Position numbers and translations under genes: made by a program | In this document: one piece after another, positions 26,599 through 35,959 of the stretch | Numbering within the stretch: the first letter of the stretch is position 1 | How the letters are laid out: each line of letters opens with the position of its first letter | The notes under the pieces: generated by a model | The model's input: only the letters and a program-made list of their open reading frames with translations | The model's database searches: none | What the model was told of the DNA's origin: nothing | Assembly (NCBI GenBank): GCA_041739345.1 | Contig: JBGSNZ010000036.1 | Span: 122,344 to 186,343 of the forward strand | Length of the DNA: 64,000 nt | Origin: DIGJ01 sp041739345 | GTDB taxonomy: Bacteria > Bacillota > Clostridia > Lachnospirales > Lachnospiraceae | Reading direction: 5' to 3'

Positions 26599-27558
26599 TT
26601 ATTCACTTTTTGTTACAATATCAAGATTTCTCTCAAGCGGAGCATCTAGCTGTATTCCATCTCCAAATGAGGCGACTGGCACACCATCAATCGTAAATTG
26701 CACTTTGCTAACCTCCGAGAGCTCAGTTAGAGAATTAACCACAGAATAAATGGTCGCATTGGTTGAGACTCCTTCTGCTCCTTTTAGGAATTCACTGCTT
26801 AAATCCACGTAACAAACACCGTCTTTTACTGTCACTTTATTAAGTTCCGTTTCTTCTGGTACGGTTCGAAGGATTTCATTCGTTTTTACACCTTCGATAC
26901 TATTTGGTCCTTTAATCAATTGGTTTAATACAAGCTGTTCGAGTGGGATGGTTCCATCGTATTTAATCTTCACTCTCGTGTCTATCAGTTTTTTTCCGCT
27001 TGCATCTGCAAAATAAAGGATAACAGTTGCATTCTGTTCGTATTTAGTCTCGCCACCGGTATTATCGATAAAATCTTCCGCCTGCATAAATCCAATTGGC
27101 AAATCATAACTATTCTTTAGAGGCTGTCCATCTATTACAAACTGTACATATTGAATTCCTTCAATTTGACAAAATGTTTTTACGATTGCCGCCCTACATA
27201 AGACTTCAGAAGCTCCCTTTAAATTCAAGTAATTGCTGTCAAAATTAAGAGTAAGCTGTTCATTTTCCACATCCTTAGAAGGCGTCATTGTCACATAATC
27301 TGGCAATGCTTTCTTGGATGTAAGTTTAGTAGGTTTATTCTGTCTTAGCGCTTTTGCATACTCCTCTATTTGTTCTTCCATTGTGTTTCCAGTCGGCGTA
27401 TATGCCTCCCTTACAACCTGTGTTTCCTTATTATCTAAATAGTAAATATAATAATCCGAATCCTCAGCTGAACTTTCTTCCTTTGTTCCAGCCTCTTTGC
27501 ATCCCATCAAAAGAATTGCTAATAAGAATAAGGATACTAATAAACGTATCTTTTTCAT
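26599..27558 (-). CDS. GerMN-domain lipoprotein (GerM-like)
   Basis: Exported lipoprotein: MKKIRLLVSLFLLAILLMGC carries a lipobox with the lipidated cysteine at about residue 20. Two GerMN domains follow (about 65-170 and 195-305), as in GerM, which works with the sporulation channel and in germination. AAAGGAG lies 7 nt before the ATG at 27558 (319 aa); a TTG two codons earlier is less likely. It is placed between a two-component pair and comEC, all on the minus strand with short gaps, so they are likely co-transcribed. Confidence 0.85.
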   Translation of the reverse strand: MKKIRLLVSLFLLAILLMGCKEAGTKEESSAEDSDYYIYYLDNKETQVVREAYTPTGNTMEEQIEEYAKALRQNKPTKLTSKKALPDYVTMTPSKDVENEQLTLNFDSNYLNLKGASEVLCRAAIVKTFCQIEGIQYVQFVIDGQPLKNSYDLPIGFMQAEDFIDNTGGETKYEQNATVILYFADASGKKLIDTRVKIKYDGTIPLEQLVLNQLIKGPNSIEGVKTNEILRTVPEETELNKVTVKDGVCYVDLSSEFLKGAEGVSTNATIYSVVNSLTELSEVSKVQFTIDGVPVASFGDGIQLDAPLERNLDIVTKSE

Positions 27559-27575
27559 AATCAATCTCCTTTTCC

Positions 27576-29024
27576 TTACGCTATGAAATTGAGTGGAATA
27601 CGAACCGTGAATGTCGTACCTTCGTTTTCTTTGCTATGAATCTTAATGGCTCCACGATGCATTAATACTGCGCTCTTTGTAATTGAAAGTCCAAGACCTG
27701 TACCACCTGTTTCCCTTGATCTTGCCTTATCTATGCGATAGAAACGCTCAAATACTTGGTCCTGAAATTCTTCTGGGATTCCAACGCCTGAATCTGCAAC
27801 CGAAATATAGAAGAATTTGTGGTCTGCATTTAAAGATACCCGCACCCATCCATCATCGAAATTATATTTTATGGCATTTTCAATCAGGTTACTAATGGCT
27901 AATGATAGCTTCACTTCATCCACATCTGCCATTACCGGACGAAAACTCTCATACACGAGCTCAATATTCCTTTTTTCTGCAATTGGACGCAAGCGCTTTA
28001 ATATCTGCTCTAATAAGTCGTTGATATTTATCTGTGATATATTTAATTCTCCTGAAGTCTTATCCAATTTTACAAGAGATAACAAATCATTGATAATCTT
28101 ATCTTCCCGATCGATTTCCTCAGCAATATCCACCATGAATTCTCGATAAAGTTCTGCAGGAACACCATCTTGCGTAAGTAAAGAATCCGATAAAACTTTC
28201 ATCGAAGTGATTGGTGTCTTTAGCTCATGTGACACATTGGATACAAATTCCTGTCTGGATTTTTCCAGTGTCTGTAGCCTCGTTAAAAGGTGATTAAATG
28301 AATCTGCAATCTTTTGCACCTCTTTGTAACCACGAATTGAAACTTTTTCTTCCAGATATCCGTCCGTTGCATGATCAATTGCACTCGTCATCTTTGCAAG
28401 TGGCTTAGATACAATAATCGAATATAGATAAGAAAACAACATGACAACAATAAAGATCACGATACACAAAACATTCATCTTCTGTTGTACAACATCATAT
28501 ACCGCAAATACATTTTTTGTTGAAAAACTCATGATAATGATACCCATATTTTCTTTTGTTTTACTATTTACAATTGGGTTTACAAGTTCCACATACTCGT
28601 TTTCATTATCCACATATTTGCTGTCTGTTCCTCTAGAACATGAAATTACCTGTTCCGATATAATTGTCTTTCCTTCTTCTAGACCATAGGTATCTTTTAA
28701 AATATTTAAATTGTTATCTACGATAACGATTCTTCCATGATATCCCTCCGCCACCTGCAAAATTTCTGCATTCACATCCGTGATGTCTTTCACATCGTTT
28801 CCAGAAAAATACCCGGAAGAGATCAATAAATTCGATATAATTCCACTTCTTTCTTGAAGCTCTGTGACTCGATTGGAGATTGCCTCGTTTTGATACGTAT
28901 TTAGAAGTACGATAGAAAATACATAAACTGGCAATATTCCAAGAACAAGCATTACAACAAATACTTGAAGCCGCATGCTATGAAAAAAGACAACTATTTT
29001 ATTATTTTTGGAAATAATAACCAA
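27576..29024 (-). CDS. Membrane sensor histidine kinase
   Basis: 482 aa. An N-terminal membrane segment, an extracellular sensor of about 130 residues, a second membrane segment (VLCIVIFIVVMLFSYLYSIIV) and a HAMP domain come first. The HisKA domain has phosphoacceptor His in FVSNVSHELKTPITS. The HATPase_c domain has N box NLIENAIKY, G1 DSGVGI and G2 GGTGLGLSI. The organisation is that of WalK/PhoR-type kinases. The first codon is TTG at 29024, next to GGGGAG and overlapping the response regulator gene by 23 nt; a later ATG at 28976 lacks a ribosome binding site. The signal is unknown. Confidence 0.9.
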   Translation of the reverse strand: MVIISKNNKIVVFFHSMRLQVFVVMLVLGILPVYVFSIVLLNTYQNEAISNRVTELQERSGIISNLLISSGYFSGNDVKDITDVNAEILQVAEGYHGRIVIVDNNLNILKDTYGLEEGKTIISEQVISCSRGTDSKYVDNENEYVELVNPIVNSKTKENMGIIIMSFSTKNVFAVYDVVQQKMNVLCIVIFIVVMLFSYLYSIIVSKPLAKMTSAIDHATDGYLEEKVSIRGYKEVQKIADSFNHLLTRLQTLEKSRQEFVSNVSHELKTPITSMKVLSDSLLTQDGVPAELYREFMVDIAEEIDREDKIINDLLSLVKLDKTSGELNISQININDLLEQILKRLRPIAEKRNIELVYESFRPVMADVDEVKLSLAISNLIENAIKYNFDDGWVRVSLNADHKFFYISVADSGVGIPEEFQDQVFERFYRIDKARSRETGGTGLGLSITKSAVLMHRGAIKIHSKENEGTTFTVRIPLNFIA

Positions 29025-29691
29025 CTCCCCATTTCGTATGTATATAATTTGGTTCGCTTGGATTACTTTCGATCTTTTCTCTCAAGCGACGAATGTGTAC
29101 GTCTACGGTTCTGACATCACCTGGATAGTCATATCCCCATACTAAATTAAGCAAATTCTCTCGACTGTATACTTTATTGGAGTTGAACATCAAAAGTTCC
29201 AGCAAATCAAACTCCTTTGCTGTCAAGTTTACCTCTTTACTTGCAATAAAAACACGTCTGCTCTCACAATCGACTTTCAGATCACCCACTTCTACAACCT
29301 TGGATGGCTCTGCTTTTGCCTGTTTACTTCCTGTGCGGCGCATGATTGCTTTTATTCTTGCTTTTACTTCTAATATATTAAAAGGTTTTGTAATGTAATC
29401 ATCAGCTCCATACTCAAGACCCAATATTTTATCCATATCATCACCTTTGGCCGTCAGCATGATTACCGGCACATCGGAAAATTCTCGAATTTGTTGACAA
29501 ACTTCGAATCCCGTTAGCTTTGGAAGCATGACATCTAAAAGAATTACATCGTACTCCTTTTGCTTTGCCATCTCCAATGCTTCTTCTCCATCATAGGCAC
29601 AATCTACTTCCATTCCGTCTTGCTCTAAGCTAAAACGGATTCCTTTTACAATTAATTTTTCATCATCTACAACAAGCACTCTCTTCGCCAC
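29002..29691 (-). CDS. OmpR-family response regulator
   Basis: 229 aa. Receiver with phospho-acceptor Asp in VILLDVMLPKLTG, conserved Thr in IMLTAKGD and Lys in YITKPFN. A winged-helix DNA-binding domain follows (VDVHIRRLREKIE). It pairs with the kinase it overlaps. Similarity to WalR/PhoP-type regulators is general, and without the YycHIJ genes I would not name it walR. Initiation is at GTG (29691) after an AGGATG element. Confidence 0.92.
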   Translation of the reverse strand: MAKRVLVVDDEKLIVKGIRFSLEQDGMEVDCAYDGEEALEMAKQKEYDVILLDVMLPKLTGFEVCQQIREFSDVPVIMLTAKGDDMDKILGLEYGADDYITKPFNILEVKARIKAIMRRTGSKQAKAEPSKVVEVGDLKVDCESRRVFIASKEVNLTAKEFDLLELLMFNSNKVYSRENLLNLVWGYDYPGDVRTVDVHIRRLREKIESNPSEPNYIHTKWGVGYYFQK

Positions 29692-29715
29692 GGATTCATC
29701 CTGCCTTTCTACCCC

Positions 29716-30309
29716 TTATATTTTAATAAAGTCTTTTACCTTTTTAAATACGCCCTCTTTGATTCCATCAATCTTCATAATATCTTCGATTGACTCAAAC
29801 CTTGCAGTCTGCTCTCGATACGCAATAATCCATTCTGCTTTTGACTTTCCGATTCCCGGTAACGTCATTAATTCCTCTAGCGTTGCGGTATTGATATTCA
29901 CTAGTCCATCGGATTCTTCAACTGTTTCCTTCGTAGCTTTCTTTGCTTCTTCTTTTGTCATAATATAAATCTTTTCACCATCCGTTAAACATGCTGCTAA
30001 ATTTACATCATTTAAATCAGCATCTTCGCAAAATCCACCGCACAAGTTTATTAAATCATCTAACCTATCATCCATTGAAACTTCATATACTCCAGGTGAG
30101 ACTACTGCACCACAAACATATACTTTCATTTTCTCTTCTTCTATTGCTTCTTCCATCGTATCCGACGTAGTTTCAGAAAATGCAGTCTCCGTTTCTATGC
30201 TATCAGCACTTTGCCAATCGTTTTTAGTATGATTTTGTGCAACAAAATATAGGATTCCGGATAAACATAAAAACAAAGCGGCTCCCAATATCATAATTTT
30301 CTTATTCAA
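29716..30309 (-). CDS. comEA: Competence protein ComEA
   Basis: DNA receptor for transformation, 197 aa. An N-terminal membrane anchor (IMILGAALFLCLSGILYFV) is followed by an acidic linker and an SLBB domain (VYVCGAVVSPGVYEV). The C-terminal helix-hairpin-helix DNA-binding domain reads NINTATLEELMTLPGIGKS. The start is TTG, 8 nt after AAAGGAG. The pairing with comEC in the same strand run suggests DNA uptake, although no com pilus genes are in the window. Confidence 0.92.
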   Translation of the reverse strand: MNKKIMILGAALFLCLSGILYFVAQNHTKNDWQSADSIETETAFSETTSDTMEEAIEEEKMKVYVCGAVVSPGVYEVSMDDRLDDLINLCGGFCEDADLNDVNLAACLTDGEKIYIMTKEEAKKATKETVEESDGLVNINTATLEELMTLPGIGKSKAEWIIAYREQTARFESIEDIMKIDGIKEGVFKKVKDFIKI

Positions 30310-30413
30310 ATCTTGTACTCCTTTGGTATAATTTGCCCTCTATACCTAAGCTGAGTAAGATATAAGATAATTCTACACAATTAGTCCACGCTTTACAATA
30401 GGCAAATAGTAAT

Positions 30414-30851
30414 TTATTTACTCCACTTAAATGTAATAACACCAGCGATAATAACCGCTAAACCTATAATTTTTCTCCATTCAAAATCTACTTTTTCCAC
30501 GCCAAACAGTCCGAAACTTTCGATTAGGAAGGCTATCACCAATTGCGCAATCAAAATAAACATGACTGACCTCGCAGGTCCTAAACTACTTACACTTTGT
30601 ATCACTGTGTAAGTAATGAACGCTCCCATTACACCACCAAGCAGCATATATTTTTGACTGACGTGAAAAAGTGCTCCTACGTTACTCTCTCGGCCTGTTA
30701 CAAACCATGCTATGACGCATACAATCAGCGCTGTTAACTGAACAAATCCTGCCGCAATCCATATGCTGGTATCTTTGGTGACTTCTGAATTAAATATGCC
30801 TTGAATACTCATTAAAGCACCCGAAACGAATGCAAGTATATAGCCCCACAT
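30414..30851 (-). CDS. DMT-family transporter, YdcZ type
   Basis: 145-aa membrane protein with about four to five hydrophobic helices, starting MWGYILAFVSGALMSIQG. It matches the DMT_YdcZ (DUF606) family, half-size relatives of EamA exporters that often act as pairs. Conserved GVMGAFITYTVIQSVSSLGPA and the closing GLAVIIAGVITF are typical. The substrate is unknown. It is likely transcribed alone or with the upstream XRE gene (gap 94 bp). Confidence 0.82.
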   Translation of the reverse strand: MWGYILAFVSGALMSIQGIFNSEVTKDTSIWIAAGFVQLTALIVCVIAWFVTGRESNVGALFHVSQKYMLLGGVMGAFITYTVIQSVSSLGPARSVMFILIAQLVIAFLIESFGLFGVEKVDFEWRKIIGLAVIIAGVITFKWSK

Positions 30852-30945
30852 AAAGCTCTCCTTTTTTACTCACATTATAACCAGATTTTGGCTGTCTTAA
30901 TCTTTTTCATAACAAAGTTTATGAAATTTGAGTAGTAAGTTTGAT

Positions 30946-31257
30946 TTACTTTACTTGTAATCGATTGATATAACTTAGAATCAAAAGTACATCACTGTCA
31001 TCCAGGTTTTTCAACCCTTCCACCGCTTTATGAATTAATCCAGGATTTGTAAATTGTTCATCAAAAAATTCAACTGGGCTTATACTAAAATATTCACAAA
31101 TTCCAAATAGCTCAGTTAATGGTGGAAGTGATTTACCCGATGAAATGTTGTATATATAACCTCTGCTATGTCCTAAATCATAGCTCATCTTATATTCAGA
31201 TACTCCCTTTTGTAACCTGAGCTGTGTAATTCTATCACGAACAAATTTTTCATTCAA
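30946..31257 (-). CDS. XRE-family transcription regulator
   Basis: 103 aa with one helix-turn-helix (VSEYKMSYDLGHSRGYIYNI) of the HTH_3 type. The C-terminal 45 residues resemble those of small clostridial regulators that sense no known ligand. The start is TTG at 31257, 8 nt after GGAGG; the ATG at 31272 is part of the ribosome binding site. The promoter region holds a near-palindrome between its -35 and -10 boxes that could be the protein's own operator. Confidence 0.85.
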   Translation of the reverse strand: MNEKFVRDRITQLRLQKGVSEYKMSYDLGHSRGYIYNISSGKSLPPLTELFGICEYFSISPVEFFDEQFTNPGLIHKAVEGLKNLDDSDVLLILSYINRLQVK

Positions 31258-31285
31258 TATAATCACCTCCAATTTATATAATATG

Positions 31286-31309
31286 TAATTGTCTGAGATA
31301 ATTAGTCAA
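31286..31309 (-). promoter_or_regulatory. Promoter of the XRE gene with near-palindromic operator
   Basis: TTGACT (-35, 31304-31309 on the minus strand) lies upstream of AT-rich -10 candidates. TAATTGTCT-G-AGATAATTA (31286-31304, one mismatch between arms) fills the spacer. Autorepression is inferred. Confidence 0.4.
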
Positions 31310-31328
31310 TAAATATATGTCGTTATTA

Positions 31329-31358
31329 TTGTAATAGTAAAATATTGTATGTTATAAT
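31329..31358 (+). promoter_or_regulatory. Probable promoter of the GGDEF gene
   Basis: TTGTAA (31329-31334), 18 bp, TATAAT (31353-31358). The leader to the ATG would be about 195 nt; no riboswitch could be recognised in it. Confidence 0.5.
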
Positions 31359-31560
31359 AGTTCTAAATATGTCATATCTTCTATTTATACAAAAAAACGT
31401 CGAATATTATTGGATGTAAATATTTTCAAACATACAAAGCCTCAGATTTCATCTATAAATACTTTCAACAAGAGAGTAAAAGAACATTACCAAAGAAGCT
31501 ACTTAAAGAAACTATTATTCTTTTCAAAGAATGAGTCTTTTGATAAAGGAACAGATTAAT

Positions 31561-32385
31561 ATGAATTTTGAAAACTTAAACCAGCTGATTGCATCCTTGC
31601 AGATGCTTCTAAGATTTTATTCTGTCGTTCGTATTTCAGATGCAGAATCGAAAAAAATATTATACGACAGTGAATACTCTGAGTTAGCAAACGGAACTCC
31701 TATTTTGTGTTCTGGCTGTTACGATGCTACATTTTCTATTAATGAGGAGGATAATACATTATCCCCAACTATTACCATTCCAGTATCTGTTGCCAACCAT
31801 TTATGCTATTTGCAACTCATACAGTGTGATGATGGAATCAAATCACCACCTGTGATGCATGAAATTATGTATCACCATATCCAAAAGCTTCTTATTACAG
31901 ATTCCCTGACCAATGTTTATAACCGTAGATATATTGATACCCAACTTCCAATTGATTTAAACCAAGCATTTGAAAATAGCGATCCTGTATCCTTGATTTA
32001 TATTGATATCGACTATTTTAAAAATATTAATGATAAATATGGTCATATTGCAGGTGATAATCTACTAAAAGAAGTTGCCAAAATATTCCTTCATCATGTT
32101 CGGAAAAACAACGGATGGGTGGCGCGTTATGGAGGTGATGAATTTCTTATCTGCCTTCCTGAAATCTACAAATCTAGCGCAATCAAAATAGCAAATAAAA
32201 TACGAATCGCTGTGGAGAACAGAGACTTTTGTATCAACTCCCATCATATAAAAATAACTTGTAGCCTAGGTTTGCAAACCGTTTACAAAGAAAATGGTGT
32301 GAATACAGTTGATAAAATCATAAAATTAGTAGACAAAAAATTGTATCATGCAAAAGAGAATGGCAGAAATAAAATTGGATTATAA
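31561..32385 (+). CDS. Diguanylate cyclase (GGDEF)
   Basis: 274 aa. The first 120 residues form an uncharacterised sensory region with paired cysteines (LCSGCYDATF). The C-terminal GGDEF domain (about 120-274) has IDIDYFKNINDKYGH and the intact active site RYGGDEF, so it should make c-di-GMP. The inhibitory I-site RxxD is replaced by KNNG, so product inhibition may be absent. The ATG at 31561 is preferred because AAAGGA lies upstream; an ATG at 31531 has no ribosome binding site. It is monocistronic and convergent with argD. Confidence 0.88.
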   Translation: MNFENLNQLIASLQMLLRFYSVVRISDAESKKILYDSEYSELANGTPILCSGCYDATFSINEEDNTLSPTITIPVSVANHLCYLQLIQCDDGIKSPPVMHEIMYHHIQKLLITDSLTNVYNRRYIDTQLPIDLNQAFENSDPVSLIYIDIDYFKNINDKYGHIAGDNLLKEVAKIFLHHVRKNNGWVARYGGDEFLICLPEIYKSSAIKIANKIRIAVENRDFCINSHHIKITCSLGLQTVYKENGVNTVDKIIKLVDKKLYHAKENGRNKIGL

Positions 32386-32442
32386 GTATTAGTATACAGT
32401 GGAAAATTGGCCTTTCAGCTTAACTTTATACCTTCAGATAAA

Positions 32443-32484
32443 AAATCCCAGGAATTCTTCGCTAGAAGTCTACCTGAGATTTAT
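32443..32484. terminator. Hairpin between the convergent GGDEF and argD genes
   Basis: AAATCCCAGG (32443-32452) pairs with CCTGAGATTT (32473-32482) with one mismatch, and TTCT/AGAA pairs inside. A and T runs flank both sides, so it may serve both genes. Confidence 0.6.
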
Positions 32485-32506
32485 TTAAGGGCTTGCTCTC
32501 TTCGTT

Positions 32507-33691
32507 TTATATAAGCTTTAGAGTTTGATTCAGTATCACTATCATTTCATCAATTTGATCTTTGTCAATTATGAGCGGAGGTACAAAGCGGATTACATTG
32601 GGTCCTGCGCTAATTAAAATGACCCCTGCATCCATTACTTTGTTAATGATTTCAGCAACCGGAACCGTAAATTCCAATCCCTGCATAAATCCTTTTCCTC
32701 TACGTTCTTTGATAAATTCATATTTTTCCACCAGACTATCCAGTTTTTCTTCAAGATAAGGTGTTACTTCTTTTACATGCTCAACAATTCTTTCTTGCTC
32801 AAACAGGTCGAATACCTTACTAACTGCTGCACAAACAAGTGGATTACCACCATAAGTAGTCCCATGATCACCTGCTTGTAAAACCCCTGATACTTTACTG
32901 TTTGTAAGAAAAGCGCCAACAGGGATTCCACATCCAAGCGCCTTTGCCGTTGTTAAAACATCCGGCTCTACTCCGAAATCCTGGAAGGTATACATGCTTC
33001 CACATCGTCCCATTCCACATTGAATTTCATCAAAAATAAGAATGATATCATTTTCATCACATAGTTTTCGAATTCCTTGCACAAATTCCAAAGTCGCCGG
33101 AAAAATTCCGCCTTCTCCTTGCACTGGTTCCATTATAATAGCGCAGGTATTTTCATTCACCAATGCTTTTACACTTTCAAGATCGTTGAAATTCGCAAAC
33201 TTAACTCCTGGTATCAATGGCTCAAACGGTTCACGGTATGCTTTCTTTCCTGTTAAAGCAAGTGCACCAGTGCTTCTACCATGAAAAGAATGTTCCATAG
33301 ATATAATCTCATAGCGATTTTTCTGACCCTTTAAATACGTATACTTTCTTGCAATTTTAATCGCACCTTCTATTGCTTCCGCTCCGCTATTTGTAAAAAA
33401 TACCTTTTCCATACCGGATGCTTTTATTACTTTAACAGAAGCCTCAGCCATTGGAACCGTATAAAACAAATTGGAGGTATGAATCAATTTATCAATCTGT
33501 TCTTTTAGAGCATCATTATACTCTTTATTTCCATACCCAAGAGCAAACACTGCAATACCAGATGTAAAATCCAAATACTTTTTACCATTGATATCATAAA
33601 GGTAGGTACCTTCTCCTTTTTCTAATACAATCTGAAATCGGTTGTAGGCATGAATGAGGCTTTCTTCTGCTTTTTGTATGTATTCATTCAT
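32507..33691 (-). CDS. argD: Acetylornithine aminotransferase
   Basis: PLP enzyme that makes N-acetylornithine from N-acetylglutamate semialdehyde. 394 aa. The PLP lysine is in TTAKALGCG, with upstream IIFDEIQCGMGR (the Asp contacts the pyridine nitrogen) and FFTNSGAEAIEGA. AGGAGGAATC precedes the ATG. It is the last gene of argC-J-B-D, 11 bp after argB. Confidence 0.96.
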   Translation of the reverse strand: MNEYIQKAEESLIHAYNRFQIVLEKGEGTYLYDINGKKYLDFTSGIAVFALGYGNKEYNDALKEQIDKLIHTSNLFYTVPMAEASVKVIKASGMEKVFFTNSGAEAIEGAIKIARKYTYLKGQKNRYEIISMEHSFHGRSTGALALTGKKAYREPFEPLIPGVKFANFNDLESVKALVNENTCAIIMEPVQGEGGIFPATLEFVQGIRKLCDENDIILIFDEIQCGMGRCGSMYTFQDFGVEPDVLTTAKALGCGIPVGAFLTNSKVSGVLQAGDHGTTYGGNPLVCAAVSKVFDLFEQERIVEHVKEVTPYLEEKLDSLVEKYEFIKERRGKGFMQGLEFTVPVAEIINKVMDAGVILISAGPNVIRFVPPLIIDKDQIDEMIVILNQTLKLI

Positions 33692-33702
33692 AATGATTCC
33701 TC

Positions 33703-34596
33703 CTAATCTTCGTTTGAATAACGTTTATTATCAAGTATTGCCGTTCCAATACCCTTTTGCGTAAAGAATTCAAGTAATAGACAGTTTTGAATGCGTCCAT
33801 CTAAAATATGGACACGGCTCACACCATCCTTTACTGCATCAATGCAATTTTGTAGTTTTGGTAGCATTCCACCACCAATATATCCCGCTTTAATATAACC
33901 ATCTGCTTCATTGATTGTCATTTTTGCTATTAACGTATTTTTATCATTCGGATCCATATATACACCCTCTGTATCAGTTAAAAATGCAAGTTTCTCCGCT
34001 TTAATAGCACGTGCAATTGCACAGGCAGCATCATCTGCATTAATATTATAGGTTTCAAATTCATCATCGCTTCCAATGGGGGCAATTACAGGAATAAAAT
34101 CATGATCAAGTAATGTATTGATAATATCAGAATTCACCATCTTGATATCTCCAACAAATCCAATATCTTCTCCGTCAATATTCTTTTTATCAACAGTTAG
34201 AAGCCCACCATCTTTTCCACTGATACCAACTGCCTTTACGCCTACCTTTTCGAACATTTGGACTAATGTTTTATTCACACGATTTAAAACCATTTCCACA
34301 ACTTCCATCGTTTCTGCATCTGTAACTCGAAATCCGTTGCAAAACTGTGCTTCTTTACCAATTTTATTAAGCCATCCACTTATTTCTTTGCCTCCACCAT
34401 GTACGATGACTGGGCGCATTCCCACCAATTTAAGAAGAGCTACATCACGGATAACACTTTCTTGTCTTTCTTTGCTTAACATAGCGCTACCACCATACTT
34501 AACTACCACAATTTTATCTTTAAACTCTCTAATATAAGGTAATGCCTCAATCAGTGTGTGCGCCTTGGTCATTATTTGTTCCATATATTCGTCCAT
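33703..34596 (-). CDS. argB: Acetylglutamate kinase
   Basis: Phosphorylates N-acetylglutamate. 297 aa. KYGGSAM binds phosphate, VIVHGGGKEISGWL binds substrate, and the C-terminal part has GYIGGGMLPKLQNC. Whether it is arginine-inhibited cannot be told with certainty; an N-terminal helix of about 20 residues before the core is compatible with an arginine-sensitive hexamer. GAGGAT precedes the ATG. It is third in the arg operon. Confidence 0.96.
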   Translation of the reverse strand: MDEYMEQIMTKAHTLIEALPYIREFKDKIVVVKYGGSAMLSKERQESVIRDVALLKLVGMRPVIVHGGGKEISGWLNKIGKEAQFCNGFRVTDAETMEVVEMVLNRVNKTLVQMFEKVGVKAVGISGKDGGLLTVDKKNIDGEDIGFVGDIKMVNSDIINTLLDHDFIPVIAPIGSDDEFETYNINADDAACAIARAIKAEKLAFLTDTEGVYMDPNDKNTLIAKMTINEADGYIKAGYIGGGMLPKLQNCIDAVKDGVSRVHILDGRIQNCLLLEFFTQKGIGTAILDNKRYSNED

Positions 34597-34644
34597 ATTT
34601 TATCCTCATTTCTGCGCTGCTCTTTGCGCTTATCAAATCATTCA

Positions 34645-35868
34645 TTAGGAACGATAGTCTCCATTGATTTTTACATAATCATAGGTCAGGTCACATCCCC
34701 AGGCTGTTGCAGTTTCCTCTCCCATTTTCATATCTACAAGAGCCGTAACTTCTTCCCCCGATAAAATCTTGGTTGCTTCCTTCTCACTATAATTCGTCGC
34801 CATTCCCTTTTCAAATAGCTTTAGTTTCACTCCATTGCTTTCTATAAATAAGTCAACAATTTCAGGATCAAACATAACTCCAGAATACCCAAGTGCACAT
34901 ATAATTCTTCCCCAATTTGCATCATTGCCATATACGGCTGTCTTCACTAAATTAGAGGTTATGACTGATTTTGCAAGAATGACAGCTTCTTCTTTCGTCT
35001 TCGCATGAATGACGGTGGTTTCAAACAATTTAGAAGCACCTTCACCATCTTTTGCCATTGTCTTGGCAAGCGTCTTGGTTACCATAGATAATGCCTGACA
35101 GAATATATCAAAGGCTTCTCCCTCTTCTGTAATTTCTTTATTATCAGCAAGCCCATTTGCAAGTAACAAAAAGGTATCATTGGTTGAAGTATCACGGTCA
35201 ACTGAAATCATATTAAACGAATCTTTTACATCCATACGAATTGCCTTTTGCAACATTTTTTTTGAAATTTTTAAATCCGTTGTTACTACACCTAACATCG
35301 TAGCCATATTTGGATGAATCATACCAGATCCCTTACTCATACCACCTAAGGTAATTATCTTACCATCTAATTCAAATTGTGCGGCACATTCTTTCTTAAT
35401 GGTATCCGTTGTCATGATTGCCTGTGCTGCCATCGTACCATTCTCTATTGATTCGGAAAGTGCTGGAACTAGTTTTTCGACCCCGATTTTCACCTTATCC
35501 ATAGGAATCTGCATACCGATTACTCCAGTGGAAGCTGTTAATACTGATTTCGGTGAAATTTGAAGAGCATTCGCTACCTCCTGCGCCATTTCTTCGTTTA
35601 TTTTCTTACCAGCTTCACTTGTACAAGCATTTGCTATTCCACTATTTAGTACAACTGCCTGTGCATAATCTTCCTTCTCAACAATCTCTTTATCCCAAAG
35701 AACGGGTGCTGCTTTTACTACATTTGTAGTGAATGTTCCTGCCACAACTGCTTTCACCTTGGAATAAACAAGTGCCATATCCATTCGATTTGAGTATTTT
35801 ATTCCCGCTTCGGCTCCTGCTGCCATAAATCCTTTTGCACTTGTTACTCCGCCATCTATTATTTTCAT
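34645..35868 (-). CDS. argJ: Bifunctional ornithine acetyltransferase / N-acetylglutamate synthase
   Basis: Recycles the acetyl group from N-acetylornithine to glutamate. 407 aa. It is made as a precursor cut at the conserved ATML site (MIHPNMATMLGVV), where Thr becomes the nucleophile. SVDRDTSTNDT follows. AGGAGG-type ribosome binding site 7 nt before the ATG. Presence of argJ means the cyclic acetyl pathway, so a separate argA is not needed. Confidence 0.96.
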   Translation of the reverse strand: MKIIDGGVTSAKGFMAAGAEAGIKYSNRMDMALVYSKVKAVVAGTFTTNVVKAAPVLWDKEIVEKEDYAQAVVLNSGIANACTSEAGKKINEEMAQEVANALQISPKSVLTASTGVIGMQIPMDKVKIGVEKLVPALSESIENGTMAAQAIMTTDTIKKECAAQFELDGKIITLGGMSKGSGMIHPNMATMLGVVTTDLKISKKMLQKAIRMDVKDSFNMISVDRDTSTNDTFLLLANGLADNKEITEEGEAFDIFCQALSMVTKTLAKTMAKDGEGASKLFETTVIHAKTKEEAVILAKSVITSNLVKTAVYGNDANWGRIICALGYSGVMFDPEIVDLFIESNGVKLKLFEKGMATNYSEKEATKILSGEEVTALVDMKMGEETATAWGCDLTYDYVKINGDYRS

Positions 35869-35959
35869 AGCATTTCCTCCATTATTATTTCAAACTATTT
35901 TTTAACAATACATGTTATGCAAATATAAGTATCTTTCGTATATATCTCTTGTTTTCTAA

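Noticed and set aside
31410..31559. A 49-codon upstream ORF (TTG start) ending one base before the GGDEF ATG
   Set aside because: The stop placement is suggestive, but there is no ribosome binding site and the start is weak.
31365..31560. c-di-GMP riboswitch in the leader of the GGDEF gene
   Set aside because: CAAAGCC occurs, but the conserved GEMM core and its stems could not be built.
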